Source of the DNA: Diprion similis
Lineage: Eukaryota > Arthropoda > Insecta > Hymenoptera > Diprionidae
Direction: 5' to 3'
Assembly: GCF_021155765.1 (NCBI RefSeq)
Contig: NC_060114.1
Span: 16,067,501 to 16,131,500 of the forward strand
DNA length: 64,000 nt
Every line of letters begins with the position of its first letter. Positions within the stretch are counted from its first letter, which is position 1. Shown one piece after another: positions 12,112 to 22,727 of this stretch. The notes below the pieces were generated by a model. The model worked only from the letters and a program-made list of their open reading frames with translations. It had not been told where the DNA came from and ran no database searches. The position numbers and the translations under genes are program-made.

Positions 12112-12279
12112 ACGGCTAACTTGTTTTCGGTTCGAAAAAAAATGCGACTTCGATTATATAGACCAATTATTTTACAACGCGTACCATTTTCTCATGTCAA
12201 CTTCATCGCCAGTCATGGTCACGTAATTCGTGTAGAATCGAACTAGCATTTTCTTGCGGACCGAAAACAAGTTAGCCGA
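12112..12279. mobile_element. MITE-like element, family C, copy 1
   Basis: The terminal inverted repeats are ACGGCTAACTTGTTTTCGGT on the left and ACCGAAAACAAGTTAGCCG on the right. Subterminal blocks (TGCGACTTCGATTATATAGA and TGTAGAATCGAACTAGCATT) also pair inversely. A second copy with the same ends lies at 37682-37853. The length is about 170 bp and there is no coding capacity. The superfamily is not determined. Confidence 0.7.
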
Positions 12280-13831
12280 AATGCAATATGCAAGGTTTTG
12301 AGTGAATTTCAGTTTCGCCATGAAAAATTTTTATGCGATGGTGCATCTAGTGCGATTAGGTATTAGGTGGAACACGTTCATTGAATCATTGTCTTTCAGA
12401 CTATGCAGAAAAATATAATTAATATTGACCATTTTCACCACAGAGGAATTTTTTTTTTCTCTCCAAGAACACGTGTTTTTTAACTCACCTCATTATCGCA
12501 TGCACTGCCATTTAATTATGGGATCGAACGTGTAGTTACGTTGGGTTGGCTTGCACTTTAACGATCCCGAGGGAATTAATGATAGGCTCACCGTACCGCC
12601 GTGTCCTGCGTCGTTCATCCGGGTCTTTATTATGTATGTCTATACACGTGTACTGCTTACCATTTCTTAGAAGGGGGAAAAAAGAATTTATGTATAGAAA
12701 TCATTTGCTGAACGGTCAACGATCTCTTGGGATCATTTTTCTTTCCGCTATTCAGTTTAAGTGCAAAAACCGAAAGACTAAAACTCAGTTTCTTGAGAAG
12801 AATGCATCCTTTGACTGGACGTCTTTCTTGTCTGACAAATGCTTTACGTTCTTTTCGCTTTTTACCAAAAGAAGAAACGAATAGGGAATAAAATATGAAG
12901 AATGGTCAATTCTATGATTTTGGTACTTTGATCATTTTTCCCTAAAAAAAAAAAAAAACATTTTCGAAAGACGTACGTAGCGTATCCTATCAAGTTCCCA
13001 CAGCTAGACGTACGAGACGATGCCTAGACAGGATGCAGAGTTTGAAGATGGCGGCTGGTCGTCCTCACCTGCATGCACATCGCAAAGTCAAGACACAATT
13101 TGCAGGTGTTCCGGGGAGTCAGTTTGTCAACGTTATTCCTTCTTCACTTCTTTCTTTTTCCACAAACTGGTGCACGTCAGGTACAAGGAAGTATCACCCG
13201 GTTGTCGTCTTTTTTCCACAGTTTCCGCAACACCTGACGACGATGATGATGAGGACGAAGGACGATACCTACATGTGTTCCATGCGTTCCCACGTCTCGT
13301 GAAATCCATCCTTGTCTAACAATTTCTCTAATTCATATTCCACCGAACCCTCTCATGCTAAGCAAAGTCTCGTCGTTCCGAGAGAAATTTCCAGTTATAG
13401 TTACCATGACTATAAATTTTCACATTTTACTAAAGTAAAAAAATTCCATTTTTCTGGGTCACCAAATGAAAACTAATTTTTTAGCTCGGACCAGAATATC
13501 TGTTATCACCCGTAAAACAATTCCTTACAATAATTTGATTTTTATGCAGCAATAAATCGATCTGAAAGTATTATTTTATTGAAAATAATGCATTCTTGTA
13601 ATTCTAACGATACATTTAAAGCGTTATCAGCATACCGTCGTACCCTCATATCACTATAATATAATATTTTATTGACTCCAACCCTCCAGACTCAAGACGA
13701 ACTTTTCTTCAGTCCGTCTTGATGCATGATTTTCGTCTCGATGCCCATGAACTTGATCTACTTTTCTGTGTCTTCTTTGTCTCATTTTTGTTTTCTGTGT
13801 TTCTTTTCTTCTCGTTACACCATCTCGACAG

Positions 13832-14005
13832 ATCGTACTACAGTCCGGTGCTGCCGGATCCAGTGTGCTGCAGCAGCTCTGCTCTCTGCCATTTCCGTTC
13901 TACGGAGATCCACGATTATCATCGTTCACGTTACCAACATTACTGGCAGCTACTCATCGCAATCCAGAAGCAACGGCCGTTCTCTCATGCGAGTTGTCCT
14001 ACCAG
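13832..14005 (+). CDS. Scaper: SCAPER homologue, third visible coding exon
   Basis: This 58-codon exon has acceptor CTCGACAG and donor GTAATT and is phase 0 at both ends. It encodes IVLQSGAAGSSVLQQLCSLP at the start, then FPFYGDPRLSSFTLPTLLAA and a C-terminal CELSYQ. The QSG...VLQQLCSLPF.Y..DPRL pattern is characteristic of SCAPER proteins, and it continues in frame from the NNRENQ end of the previous exon. Confidence 0.9.
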
Positions 14006-14242
14006 GTAATTTATTTATATTATATCGCAATTATTTCAATCCGTTTTTGTCAATTCAGCCACATTATTAGACTGATGCAAGTACCAAATAATCGAAACTT
14101 CTGCAACAGGATCACAGATTATCATGTTTTGAAAAAGAAACTAAACAAGTTTCTACCGTCTTTATTATTAATTAATTAACGTTTTCTATTCTTTCCTCTT
14201 TTGTTTCAATTTTTTTTTTTTTCTTTATCAACTTACCAACAG

Positions 14243-14326
14243 CTACTTGAAGAATACCGCAACTCCGACGAAGGGAAGCAAAATCCTCTGGTCCGTCTGT
14301 TGATGCGAAATGAACACTCGGAATGA
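14243..14326 (+). CDS. Scaper: SCAPER homologue, last coding exon and stop
   Basis: It follows a 237 bp intron with a pyrimidine-rich tract and acceptor CCAACAG. It encodes 27 residues beginning LLEEYRNSDEGKQNPLVRLL, then a TGA stop at 14324-14326. The short, charged tail ends MRNEHSE. The reading phase is 0, matching the previous exon. This marks the 3' end of the Scaper coding region; the 3' UTR follows. Confidence 0.85.
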   Translation, partial: LLEEYRNSDEGKQNPLVRLLMRNEHSE

Positions 14327-14372
14327 ACGATCCTTATATAAGCTGTGATTAATATTATCGATTCATTTTACT

Positions 14373-14403
<31 letters not shown>

Positions 14404-14713
14404 TTTCACCAATTTATTCCGCTTAACTTTCGTTTTTTTTTTTTTTCTTGTACCGTCTTTCATTCACTTCTAACGCTCACGTTTTTGAGCCGTTGTAGTT
14501 TTTTTTTTTTTTTTTTTTTTTTTTTGTCTTTCTCGTATCGTTATTATTTTTGTTGTTATTATTATCATTATTGGTGTATCATATTAGTTTTGCATTGAAA
14601 CGGAACTGAAATGTCGTGATCGTCAATCGCCAACAAGCCGTGCTATATATATACACACACCTAAAAGTCATTACAATTTACACACATCTTTAATTATATG
14701 TTTATCTATTTAA

Positions 14714-14756
<43 letters not shown>
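14714..14756 (+). repeat. TA dinucleotide microsatellite
   Basis: Run of TA/AT units, about 20 repeats, in the Scaper 3' flank. Confidence 0.9.
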
Positions 14757-14757
<1 letters not shown>

Positions 14758-15268
14758 TGTTTCTATTTTACACGATATACGTGTATGTATGTACATAGAT
14801 ACTTAATTAATTTCTTTCGAAAAGTACTTCGTTCCGTTAAATTCGATTTTCGATTATATTATCGTTTTATATTATTATTTTATCTTTGTTTTATGTTGTT
14901 CGTCCGCGTTCAAGTGATCGCTGGGAGCAAATTTCGTTCACAACTATACTATTTTTATTCTTCACGTTATTATTATTATTATTATTATCATCATGATCAT
15001 TTTTTTTTTTTTTTTTTTTTTTTTTCGTTTTTTTTTTGTAATCTTTCGTTTTCCGTATGTGCCAGATCGCTAAATCTTATGAGTATACATATACATTATA
15101 GTTTACTCGCAGGGTGGTTGTAGTTACCTTGAAAAATATGTCAGAGAAATTCTAGATTTTATAGATTTTCTATTTCAGAAGTTTCACGTCTGTTTTTTCA
15201 TCAAATTCCCTCGAATAGTGCAGGAAAATGAATCTGATGGCTTGATAGTTAAATTTTCTTTCCAACCG

Positions 15269-15333
15269 AATAAACTTGAACGAATGCATGAAAATCTCGT
15301 CTACGTTTTATATTTATATATATACGTAATAAA
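15269..15333 (+). promoter_or_regulatory. Candidate polyadenylation signals for Scaper
   Basis: Two canonical AATAAA hexamers lie at 15269-15274 and 15328-15333, about 0.95 and 1.0 kb after the stop codon. They are the first good candidates downstream of the stop, but AATAAA is common by chance in this AT-rich DNA. Confidence 0.35.
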
Positions 15334-16575
15334 ATTTGTATTTAAACAATATATAGATAAAGATCAGCGTGCGGGATAAAAAATTAGATCTACATCGTCG
15401 CGTCTAATCCCAAATCTGCTGCATAATTCTCCCGAGTTTTCGTTTTCGTTTTAGTTTTACAACCGCCCAGCCGAAGTAACAATAATAATAACAACTAACA
15501 CACGTTATATACACACGTGTGTAGATAGATTGTAGATAGTCATAGTTAATTTATAAGCAAAGCTGTGTCTTTTGAGCAGGCCTTTTGATGTTTTTTTATC
15601 TATACATATACACCTTATACTTAAGGAGATAGTAAATTAAGCTGAGAGTTCGCGGACGCGGAAGTGAAGTGATCGGTCCACGTGGTTGAGAAAACAAAGA
15701 AAACAAAAAAAAAAAAAAAAAAAGAGAACCGAAAGAAATTTAACAGCTGCCAGAGAAGATAGAAATGAAGGTATGATCGAGAAAGAAACAATTTTTAAAT
15801 AAGAAAATTTAATACCAATTCTCGTGTTTCTTTCTTTCGATAACCGTTATTGCCTGATTTTTATATTCATCTCCGTGGAACTTTCACCGAGCTTCAAGTG
15901 TCTCTCGTCAGTGTTCAAAAGTATTGTACCTACATACTTAATATTGCACGTATTTACAACACAGAAAACGTGTTACAACGTGTTTACCTATTAATTAACT
16001 ATAAGCTAGTGTTCTCTTTATTAATTGTATTATTGTTTGATCGATTTCTTCTTTTTTTTTCTTTTTTCTTTTTTTTTTTTTTTTGTTTTTGTTTTTTAAG
16101 CCTCTTTATTGATCTGTTTCTAGAATGTAAAAAAAAAAAAAACTCGTTTAAGAAAGGGCCGCGGGTGAGAATCGTAGCGATCTTACTCGGCCGTTGTATT
16201 AAAATGATATATATAAGAATGAATTATAATTAAAATGCAATTGTTACGGCAATCGTGATATTAAAATATTGTATAAATTATTTAACGGTAGGTTATTATT
16301 CGTGTTATTTAATCAAGACTGTCGATTACACGCTAATTGAATCGTCAGATTTTTCCATCAACGTGCGAAAAAATTGCGGCAGTAGGTATAAGTAGCAGCA
16401 ATCAGCAGCATCAAAACGCCCGGGACATAATAATTATTGCTTAGAATACACAGTAATACATAATTTATACCTAATAGTTGTATAATTGTTGTTCAACGAA
16501 ATCGTACCCTACGTAAAATACATACAATTCGATCGTCAACGGATATAATCGTTATAATATATAGATATAGAGTAA

Positions 16576-16852
16576 AGTGTGAATTTCTAACGACTGCGCG
16601 TTCCATTCTCTTCTAAATTTTAATGCGCATGCGCCGCAATACGAGACCGGCTATTTGCCAGGGCAACCAACCATATCTAACCTAAAAAATTTACACTCAT
16701 TTGAATTAAGAATAACCGCGACGGATAAATGTCAAAATTGATTAGGTTAGAGACAGTTGGTGACCCTGACAGACAGTTGCTCTCAAATTGTAGCGCGTGC
16801 GTATTAAATTCTAGCAAAATACGGATAATGAAGTCGGTAAAAATTCATTCTA
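16576..16852. mobile_element. Foldback MITE-like element, family A, copy 3
   Basis: The left end is GTGAATTTCTAACGACTG and the right end reads AAGTCGGTAAAAATTCATTC, its inverse with changes. Inner blocks AATGCGCATGCGCCGCAATA / TTGTAGCGCGTGCGTATTAA and GCCAGGGCAACCAACC / GTTGGTGACCCTGAC pair inversely and match the arms of copy 1 at 758-1130. No coding sequence is present. Confidence 0.65.
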
Positions 16853-17300
16853 TACAATTAACCGAGATAATAACGCTATTATTGTAACTAAATATTTCCA
16901 ACTTGTTATTTTTCTATACATATAATATGTTATTATTCATATATATATATATATATACATACACACCCACACACATATTATCATACGTAGGTATCTATGT
17001 GTACAATGTATAACTGATATGAAAAAATGTATATTTATTTAATTATTTCTTCATTTTCGCATACGGTTCAGAAGAATAAGAAAGACAGACACGTTGTCTA
17101 TATAATATTTATTATCTGAATAATTCTTGTTTTCACATATTGCACAGAGTATTTTTGTTTTGTTTTTTTTTTTCTTGAAATTATTTTTCTAAATTATTAT
17201 TCTCATTGTTCTATTTAATAATAAATTTTCTTTTATTTCTTTCGACGCGAGGTATATTTTGTTACGATCTACAGAGTATTGAAACACACACACACCCACA

Positions 17301-17331
<31 letters not shown>

Positions 17332-17753
17332 CCCACTCAAGACAGTTTTCAACCTTCTGCAGCTCACGGTTAAAATCGAATTGTCGTGCAATTGACGGAA
17401 TGGAGTAGCGTCGTAAAATTCGAAGCCACGGAAGTGTGTATAAAGCGTTCATGACTTCGAGGCAAGGCATTTTATCGAAATTACATGTACATACTACCTA
17501 CGTAGAGTATGCATGTCCATTTATATATGCGCTATATCGGTGATGTGATCGATACCAGAAGTTACGGTTCACCTCAATTCCCCTCATTGTCTGCATAATT
17601 ATTGGCATTATAATTTCTTCAATTTTCTTACCATCTTTGCATTTACGTTTTTTACAAACTTCTCCTCTTCTTACTCAATTACACAACCATCTCTGCATTA
17701 TGCTGAGGAGTAAAAAAATTATTAATCCTAATCGCGATCGTTAATTTAATTGG

Positions 17754-17784
<31 letters not shown>
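17754..17784 (+). repeat. ATT trinucleotide microsatellite
   Basis: About ten ATT units. Confidence 0.9.
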
Positions 17785-17787
<3 letters not shown>

Positions 17788-18862
17788 AATTTTATTTACT
17801 CGATGTTATTTTCTTTTACTTTTTTTCTTGTTTTATTCATTGGTGCAAGGCGTATAACGATACAGTAACACCTATACATACCTATACTCTATACTAGATA
17901 CGCGCATCTGTTACCTAAGTGAAACAACCGTGCAATAATTGTTCAGTAATTTAAATAAATTCTTAAATAAATCGAACTAAGTAAACTCGGATATTCGCAA
18001 TATTATTTCCATTCAATCATATCCTTCAAAAGACCAGCAGCTGATACATCCTTCGCTCGGATTAATTAATTCACATACAAGTTAATCGCTTCGTTAAAAT
18101 TTGATCGAATCGTCGAATGGTTTGTAAAAAAAAAAAAAAATAATAATAAAATAAAATAAACAAAATTGTAAAACCTCCGGATAAATTCACCAAAGTGAAA
18201 TGGTTTGATCGGCGATCTACCAGGTGTCACATTATTATTTTTTTTATTCTCTCTCTTCTCATTCTTTCTAATCCGCAATCAAGTCTGACGGACACACGTA
18301 TGAGTGAAACCAACTGCGACGGGGACGAAGTTTAACTACGTGAATCCAGCACCGTGTACCGTGTGACGTATGTCTCTCTCTCTCTCCCTCTCTCTTGCTC
18401 TCTTTCTCTTCTAAAGCGGTTTTAGCGCTACCTACGCCCTACAGAATTAACTGCGTGTGCATACATACATACGTAACTGCCTATGTGTTGCATATACTTT
18501 TCTTCGCGTAATCTATGAGCGCACTTAGCGCAGCGTCGCCTTCTTCCTCTGCACCACTTTGCAGCGTCTCTCCCTCTCCCTCCCCCCACCTCCACATCAC
18601 TTTATACTTATACTCTCGTCGTATGTCGCATACGTCGACGCCGACGATCAGGGAGAACCCTTGGCTAACCCGACTCGCCCCCCCTCACCCGATGCTCGAC
18701 GTAGTCTTCTCAAAGACCACTTAACGCCGCTGCATAATATATTATGCTTCGCTGCCTACTCCGCGCGCTCTCTTGCTTCTCTCTCTATTTTTTCTCCCTA
18801 AATCCACTCGTTCCTACTTGCTTTCTTCCTGCTTTCTTTCTTTGTTTCTTGCTTTCTTCTTA

Positions 18863-18881
18863 CTTTCTTTCTTTCTTTCTT
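18863..18881 (+). repeat. TTTC tetranucleotide microsatellite
   Basis: About five TTTC units within a longer pyrimidine-rich tract starting near 18750. Confidence 0.8.
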
Positions 18882-19184
18882 TATAGTCTTTGCGCCATAA
18901 GTTTACTAGTCACGTTCCACTCGGTTTTCACATTCTAATTTAGAATAACAAAAACGGTCGCACGGTAATTATGATTTCTTGAAATTCGGTCTTCAGTCGT
19001 CTCGTTTCTCACTTAAACTTCTTCCGGACCTTTTTTTATTTCGATCCTCGCTTTTCAGTTGATTTTTTTTTTTTTTACACACGTGTGACATTTGTGCAGT
19101 GTGTTTGTATTGGTCGAAATTAATTTTCGCCAAAGTAGAATAAGACACGATGTATTTTCACAGTTCTAATTCAGGGTCGTCACG

Positions 19185-19530
19185 TACCTGGTAAATATGG
19201 AAAACCTGGAAATGTCAGGGGATTTAAAAGGGGGCATGAAAAACCTGGATTTATCAAGGGATTCTTAACTTGGTCATGGAAAAAACTGAAAATGTCACTT
19301 TTCTATCACGGGTATTAGAAATGATTTTTTGAAGTAATAAGTCTACTTTTTTCCGTCGAGAAAACAAATTGGCTAAAACTGACTTTTTTTTGTACGTTAT
19401 ATTTTTCCTCAATTCGAATTACATTTCAACCGAATATAAAGTTAGTAAGCTCAACGATTTAGGTTTTAGTTACTTACTAGAACCGGGAAAATGTTTTAGG
19501 TCTCGGAAAAACCGGAAATGTCATGGAATT
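19185..19530 (+). repeat. Interspersed repeat with CTGGAAATGTCA-type subrepeats
   Basis: The motif GGAAAACCTGGAAATGTCAG occurs near 19198, and diverged forms follow: GAAAAACCTGGATTTATCA near 19238, GAAAAAACTGAAAATGTCA near 19277 and AAAAACCGGAAATGTCATGG near 19506. A similar AAACCTGGAAATGTCAGTGA lies at about 3112-3131. It is consistent with a decayed dispersed repeat with internal tandem subunits. Class unknown. Confidence 0.5.
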
Positions 19531-19880
19531 TTTTCTCCAAACATGAATAAAAATTTGGATAAAAAGTTTTCCTATTTTCGCACTATTTCATATCCCAACG
19601 TACCTTAGTCGTACGAAATAATAACTAATGCAAAAAAATTTCACGATGACGTGAAATGGAGGAAAATATTTTCTGGCGACTCGACACAGCATTTTTTTCC
19701 TTTTTTTTTTTTTTTTTTTTTTTTTTGCCAAAACAGTTTGAAATTCGGTACAGTTCGCTACAATCAACGTTATTGTTCGAAATTTGAAATGCGAAAATCC
19801 AATCCAATCTGCACATAGCGGAACACAGTGTAGGAATGATACCTACAACCCTTGCTGCATGTGTTTAATTGTAATTCTTT

Positions 19881-19963
19881 TTCACCACACCTCCACGGAA
19901 AGTACAACTTTCGAACCCTCGCATGAACGGGAAGTTGTACTTTCCGATGCAGGAGGTGGTGGA
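19881..19963. repeat. Compact palindrome able to form a hairpin
   Basis: CGGAAAGTACAACTT on the left is perfectly complementary to AAGTTGTACTTTCCG on the right, about 20 bp apart. Outer segments CCACCACACCTCC-like and GGAGGTGGTGG also pair. The total length is about 83 bp, short for a MITE and close to the size of a small-RNA hairpin. Nothing else shows that it is transcribed. Confidence 0.6.
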
Positions 19964-21847
19964 ATCCCAAACTGCGTTCTTGCCACCCTGACCTACTTTT
20001 CCACCTAGGTGCGTAATATACTATTTTCTTTAATTCGGCTCGTCAACGCTCGGTAATGACGCAAGGAATTTCTCCGCAGTACGCACGGCCTACCTCGAAC
20101 CCCTTTGCGGCGAACGTAAAGCTTCGATGACAAGGTAGAGCGAGGCGACGGTCCTCGCTAGCCGGCACCGGATGGTGTGGGTGGTTAGGTTAGGGGTGCT
20201 ATATCCATTACGCTTATTACAACTCCGTCCGTCCATTCGTCGAGGTCCGCACGCCCGTCCGCCCACCCTTTTACGCGGATGAGCATCGATCGACACCCTT
20301 GTACCGTCCAGGATAACCATGCGATGGTTCGCGGACGACTTGCTGCAGTCACCGACTGGCTGGCTGGCTGTGAAAATCGCCGACCCACGAAAAAAGGAAT
20401 CCATGTCCTTCGACCACCTATTGTCGAAATCCACTGTGTCCTGGGATTTTTGGAAAATCTTTAGTATGTTTTTGCCGCGTTATATAACATCGAAGATCGA
20501 AGGGGTGTAGGTACGTATGGTACGGGGGAATTTCAAGGAAGAAACCTAAGTGCGGAGTGAAAGCGGGAGAGTATCGTATGTCGTGTTGTGTAAATGTTTC
20601 CTATATCCATATCCAGTCCTCCGCGGAAAGGTAGAAGGTCTCTGTATATCCGGCCGCGTAAAATCGGCGACGATCGCGACGTAACGGCACCCTTTCCTGG
20701 CGGCAGCTAGACGGGAGCTGCGTTCGGAAAGCATCAGGGAAACCCGATCTCTTGTTTGCAGTGGGGTCCCTCCATGTAACCAAGCCGTCCCGGGCAGCCG
20801 CTGGCAGACAAACAGTGCAAAGTAGAGAGGGATGGACGGATGGGTAGGATGGATGCAGAGACGGAGATGCAGAGTCTGGTAACGTGGGTGTCGTGGATGC
20901 ACGCGCACACCCTTGAACGGAGGGTGGAAAAGGACGCCGTTACACCGAATGTTCCTTCCGCAGGCACCGCTGCAGATGCTCCCGCTCCTCCCAACGCTCT
21001 TCCTATCCTCCCGATGGCGAAGCGACGTGTAACCCAACTCCTGGAGCGCGGGCGCACGCGCTCTGACCCCGCGTCAAGTCTCTCCGGACCGCGAAGTCGG
21101 TGTCCCTGATATTCCCACGGGATTCGGTCATGCCCCTATCCAGCGACGTGTGTACGTACATACATCAGGGCTTCAACGTGGAAAGACAAACTCGAAGAAG
21201 GTCTCTCGTCCGGCTCACCTGGACTGCTGACCAGGTCTGCGAGCTTTTGACCCTGCAGGCTTCTGCCGGCAATAATTAGCCCCGGTTCCCTTGGGATCCT
21301 GGTCGAAACGGTCAAGAACCATGGCTAGTGAAACTGGTGGTTGACATGAGCTGCGACTTCGAAGTCACATCGTTGGCGTAGGAAAGTACGTTCAAGGCTT
21401 TTGCAATTCGAGATTCAGGTGGTGTAAGGTGTTCGGAGGATCATAGCAGCCTCTCAACTAGTCAAGACTGTTGTACAGCTGCTTACTCCCGTCGCATTAG
21501 AAACGTGTCTGCACAAGATGCTTTTCCTGATGTATGGAGCACTGCTGAAATTTAGACCTCTCTTGAAGCGGAACCCCTTAATGGAAGGAGGTTACGGATC
21601 TTGAATGGCTCGGTACACTCCCTGCTCACTCACTCAGTCGATGATCATCCTTTAGAGCAATCTCTTAGTGTTTCATGGTTGTAGAAAAGCGAAGGGAATA
21701 CCATCGTCTCCAAGGGTATACTGCAGTGTTCTTCGTCGCGGATTGAAGGTTTTCGGAACACCCTGCTTCACTCTGGTGGTTCGAAAGGGAAGAGAGAATA
21801 CTCGGGGCAAAAATCCATGTGTAGTATAATGTATAGCACAGTGAAGT

Positions 21848-21868
21848 GAGAGAGAGAGAGAGAGAGAG
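21848..21868 (+). repeat. GA dinucleotide microsatellite
   Basis: About ten GA units, a possible GAGA-factor-type binding stretch, in the Scaper-Islet intergenic region. Confidence 0.85.
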
Positions 21869-22704
21869 GGAGTTAGTGAACGAAGAAGGAAAAGTAGAGA
21901 AGAAAAAATTTTTGTCCCGCTGGTTGAGGGGCGCGACTACGCTGATTGCTGTCGCATTGTGCGAACCTTCGCTTTCTGGGGAGAAGAAGAGGAGGACGGC
22001 AAGGCATGCCGTTCCAGCATTGTCGCCGAGACTCGAATGCGCGCCCATAACGCGAGTCCCAATGCCGTGGGAGGTACCCGACGCAGAGTACAGTGCAGGG
22101 GCCAAAAATTAAACCCCAGAGACAATGGGTCAACCGTCCGCACACAAAACATTGCAGCACCAGAAACGCCCCGGTCCATTCTTCCTCCAGATTACTTCCA
22201 CCTTCGATAGGTCATGCCGCGTTTCATATACCTAATACGTATGTATGTATAGTTGAATGCGAAGTGCAAACTGACGGCTACTCGATTCGCCTCCAATTTT
22301 CACCAAACTTATTTTCCTCACGGTTATTTATCGCGAATTTTCACCGGACTTTTATCTCCGTTGATCTCGAGGGTCAGGAATTTCTTGTAACTCGCCGGTG
22401 CGGTAGGGCAATAAAAGCTTCCGGTCGTTCGTCGACGGCTGTGACGGGTCATCGCTTACCGGTCGCTTCGTTTCCACGGATCGAGTTATCCGTTCCGTTG
22501 TTTTAGACCATTAGAAGAATTCGAGCCAAGGTCTTAAGGGGGCTCCGAAGTATTTCTTCCGAGCCGATGAACCGTATAGCGGAAATGAATATTTCACCTC
22601 GCAATTTTTTTCGTATCTAGAGTTTATACTCTTATGCACAATCATCGGGGACAATGGAGACCCTCCTCCATTCCTCGGCAGAGTCACCCCGTGTTAATTC
22701 ATGA

Positions 22705-22727
22705 CAGTCAGTCAGTCAGTCAGTCAG
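22705..22727 (+). repeat. CAGT tetranucleotide microsatellite
   Basis: About 5.5 CAGT units. A shorter CAGT run also occurs at about 10640-10658. Confidence 0.85.

Larger units (their letters stand above)
9844..13831 (+). other. Scaper intron (4.0 kb) with two MITE-like insertions
   Basis: Phase 0 intron between two coding exons. It contains foldback element family A copy 2 (about 10086-10358), family C copy 1 (about 12112-12279), a CTT run at 11751-11773 and an AC run at 11819-11842. Because Islet lies downstream, this intron is a candidate location for Islet enhancers by analogy with other animals. I see no single decisive motif in it. Confidence 0.75.
14327..18300 (+). other. Scaper 3' UTR and flanking AT-rich DNA
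   Basis: There is no coding region. The sequence is AT-rich with several long T runs (14378-14402, about 14499-14525, about 15001-15025), TA and ATT microsatellites, and foldback family A copy 3 at about 16576-16852. Candidate polyadenylation signals are AATAAA at 15269-15274 and 15328-15333; the true transcript end cannot be read from sequence alone. Confidence 0.6.

Noticed and set aside
20546..21057. Overlapping minus-strand ORFs of 163 and 107 codons and a + strand ORF of 89
   Set aside because: Three frames open in the same GC-rich stretch with no protein features; better seen as high-GC non-coding DNA.
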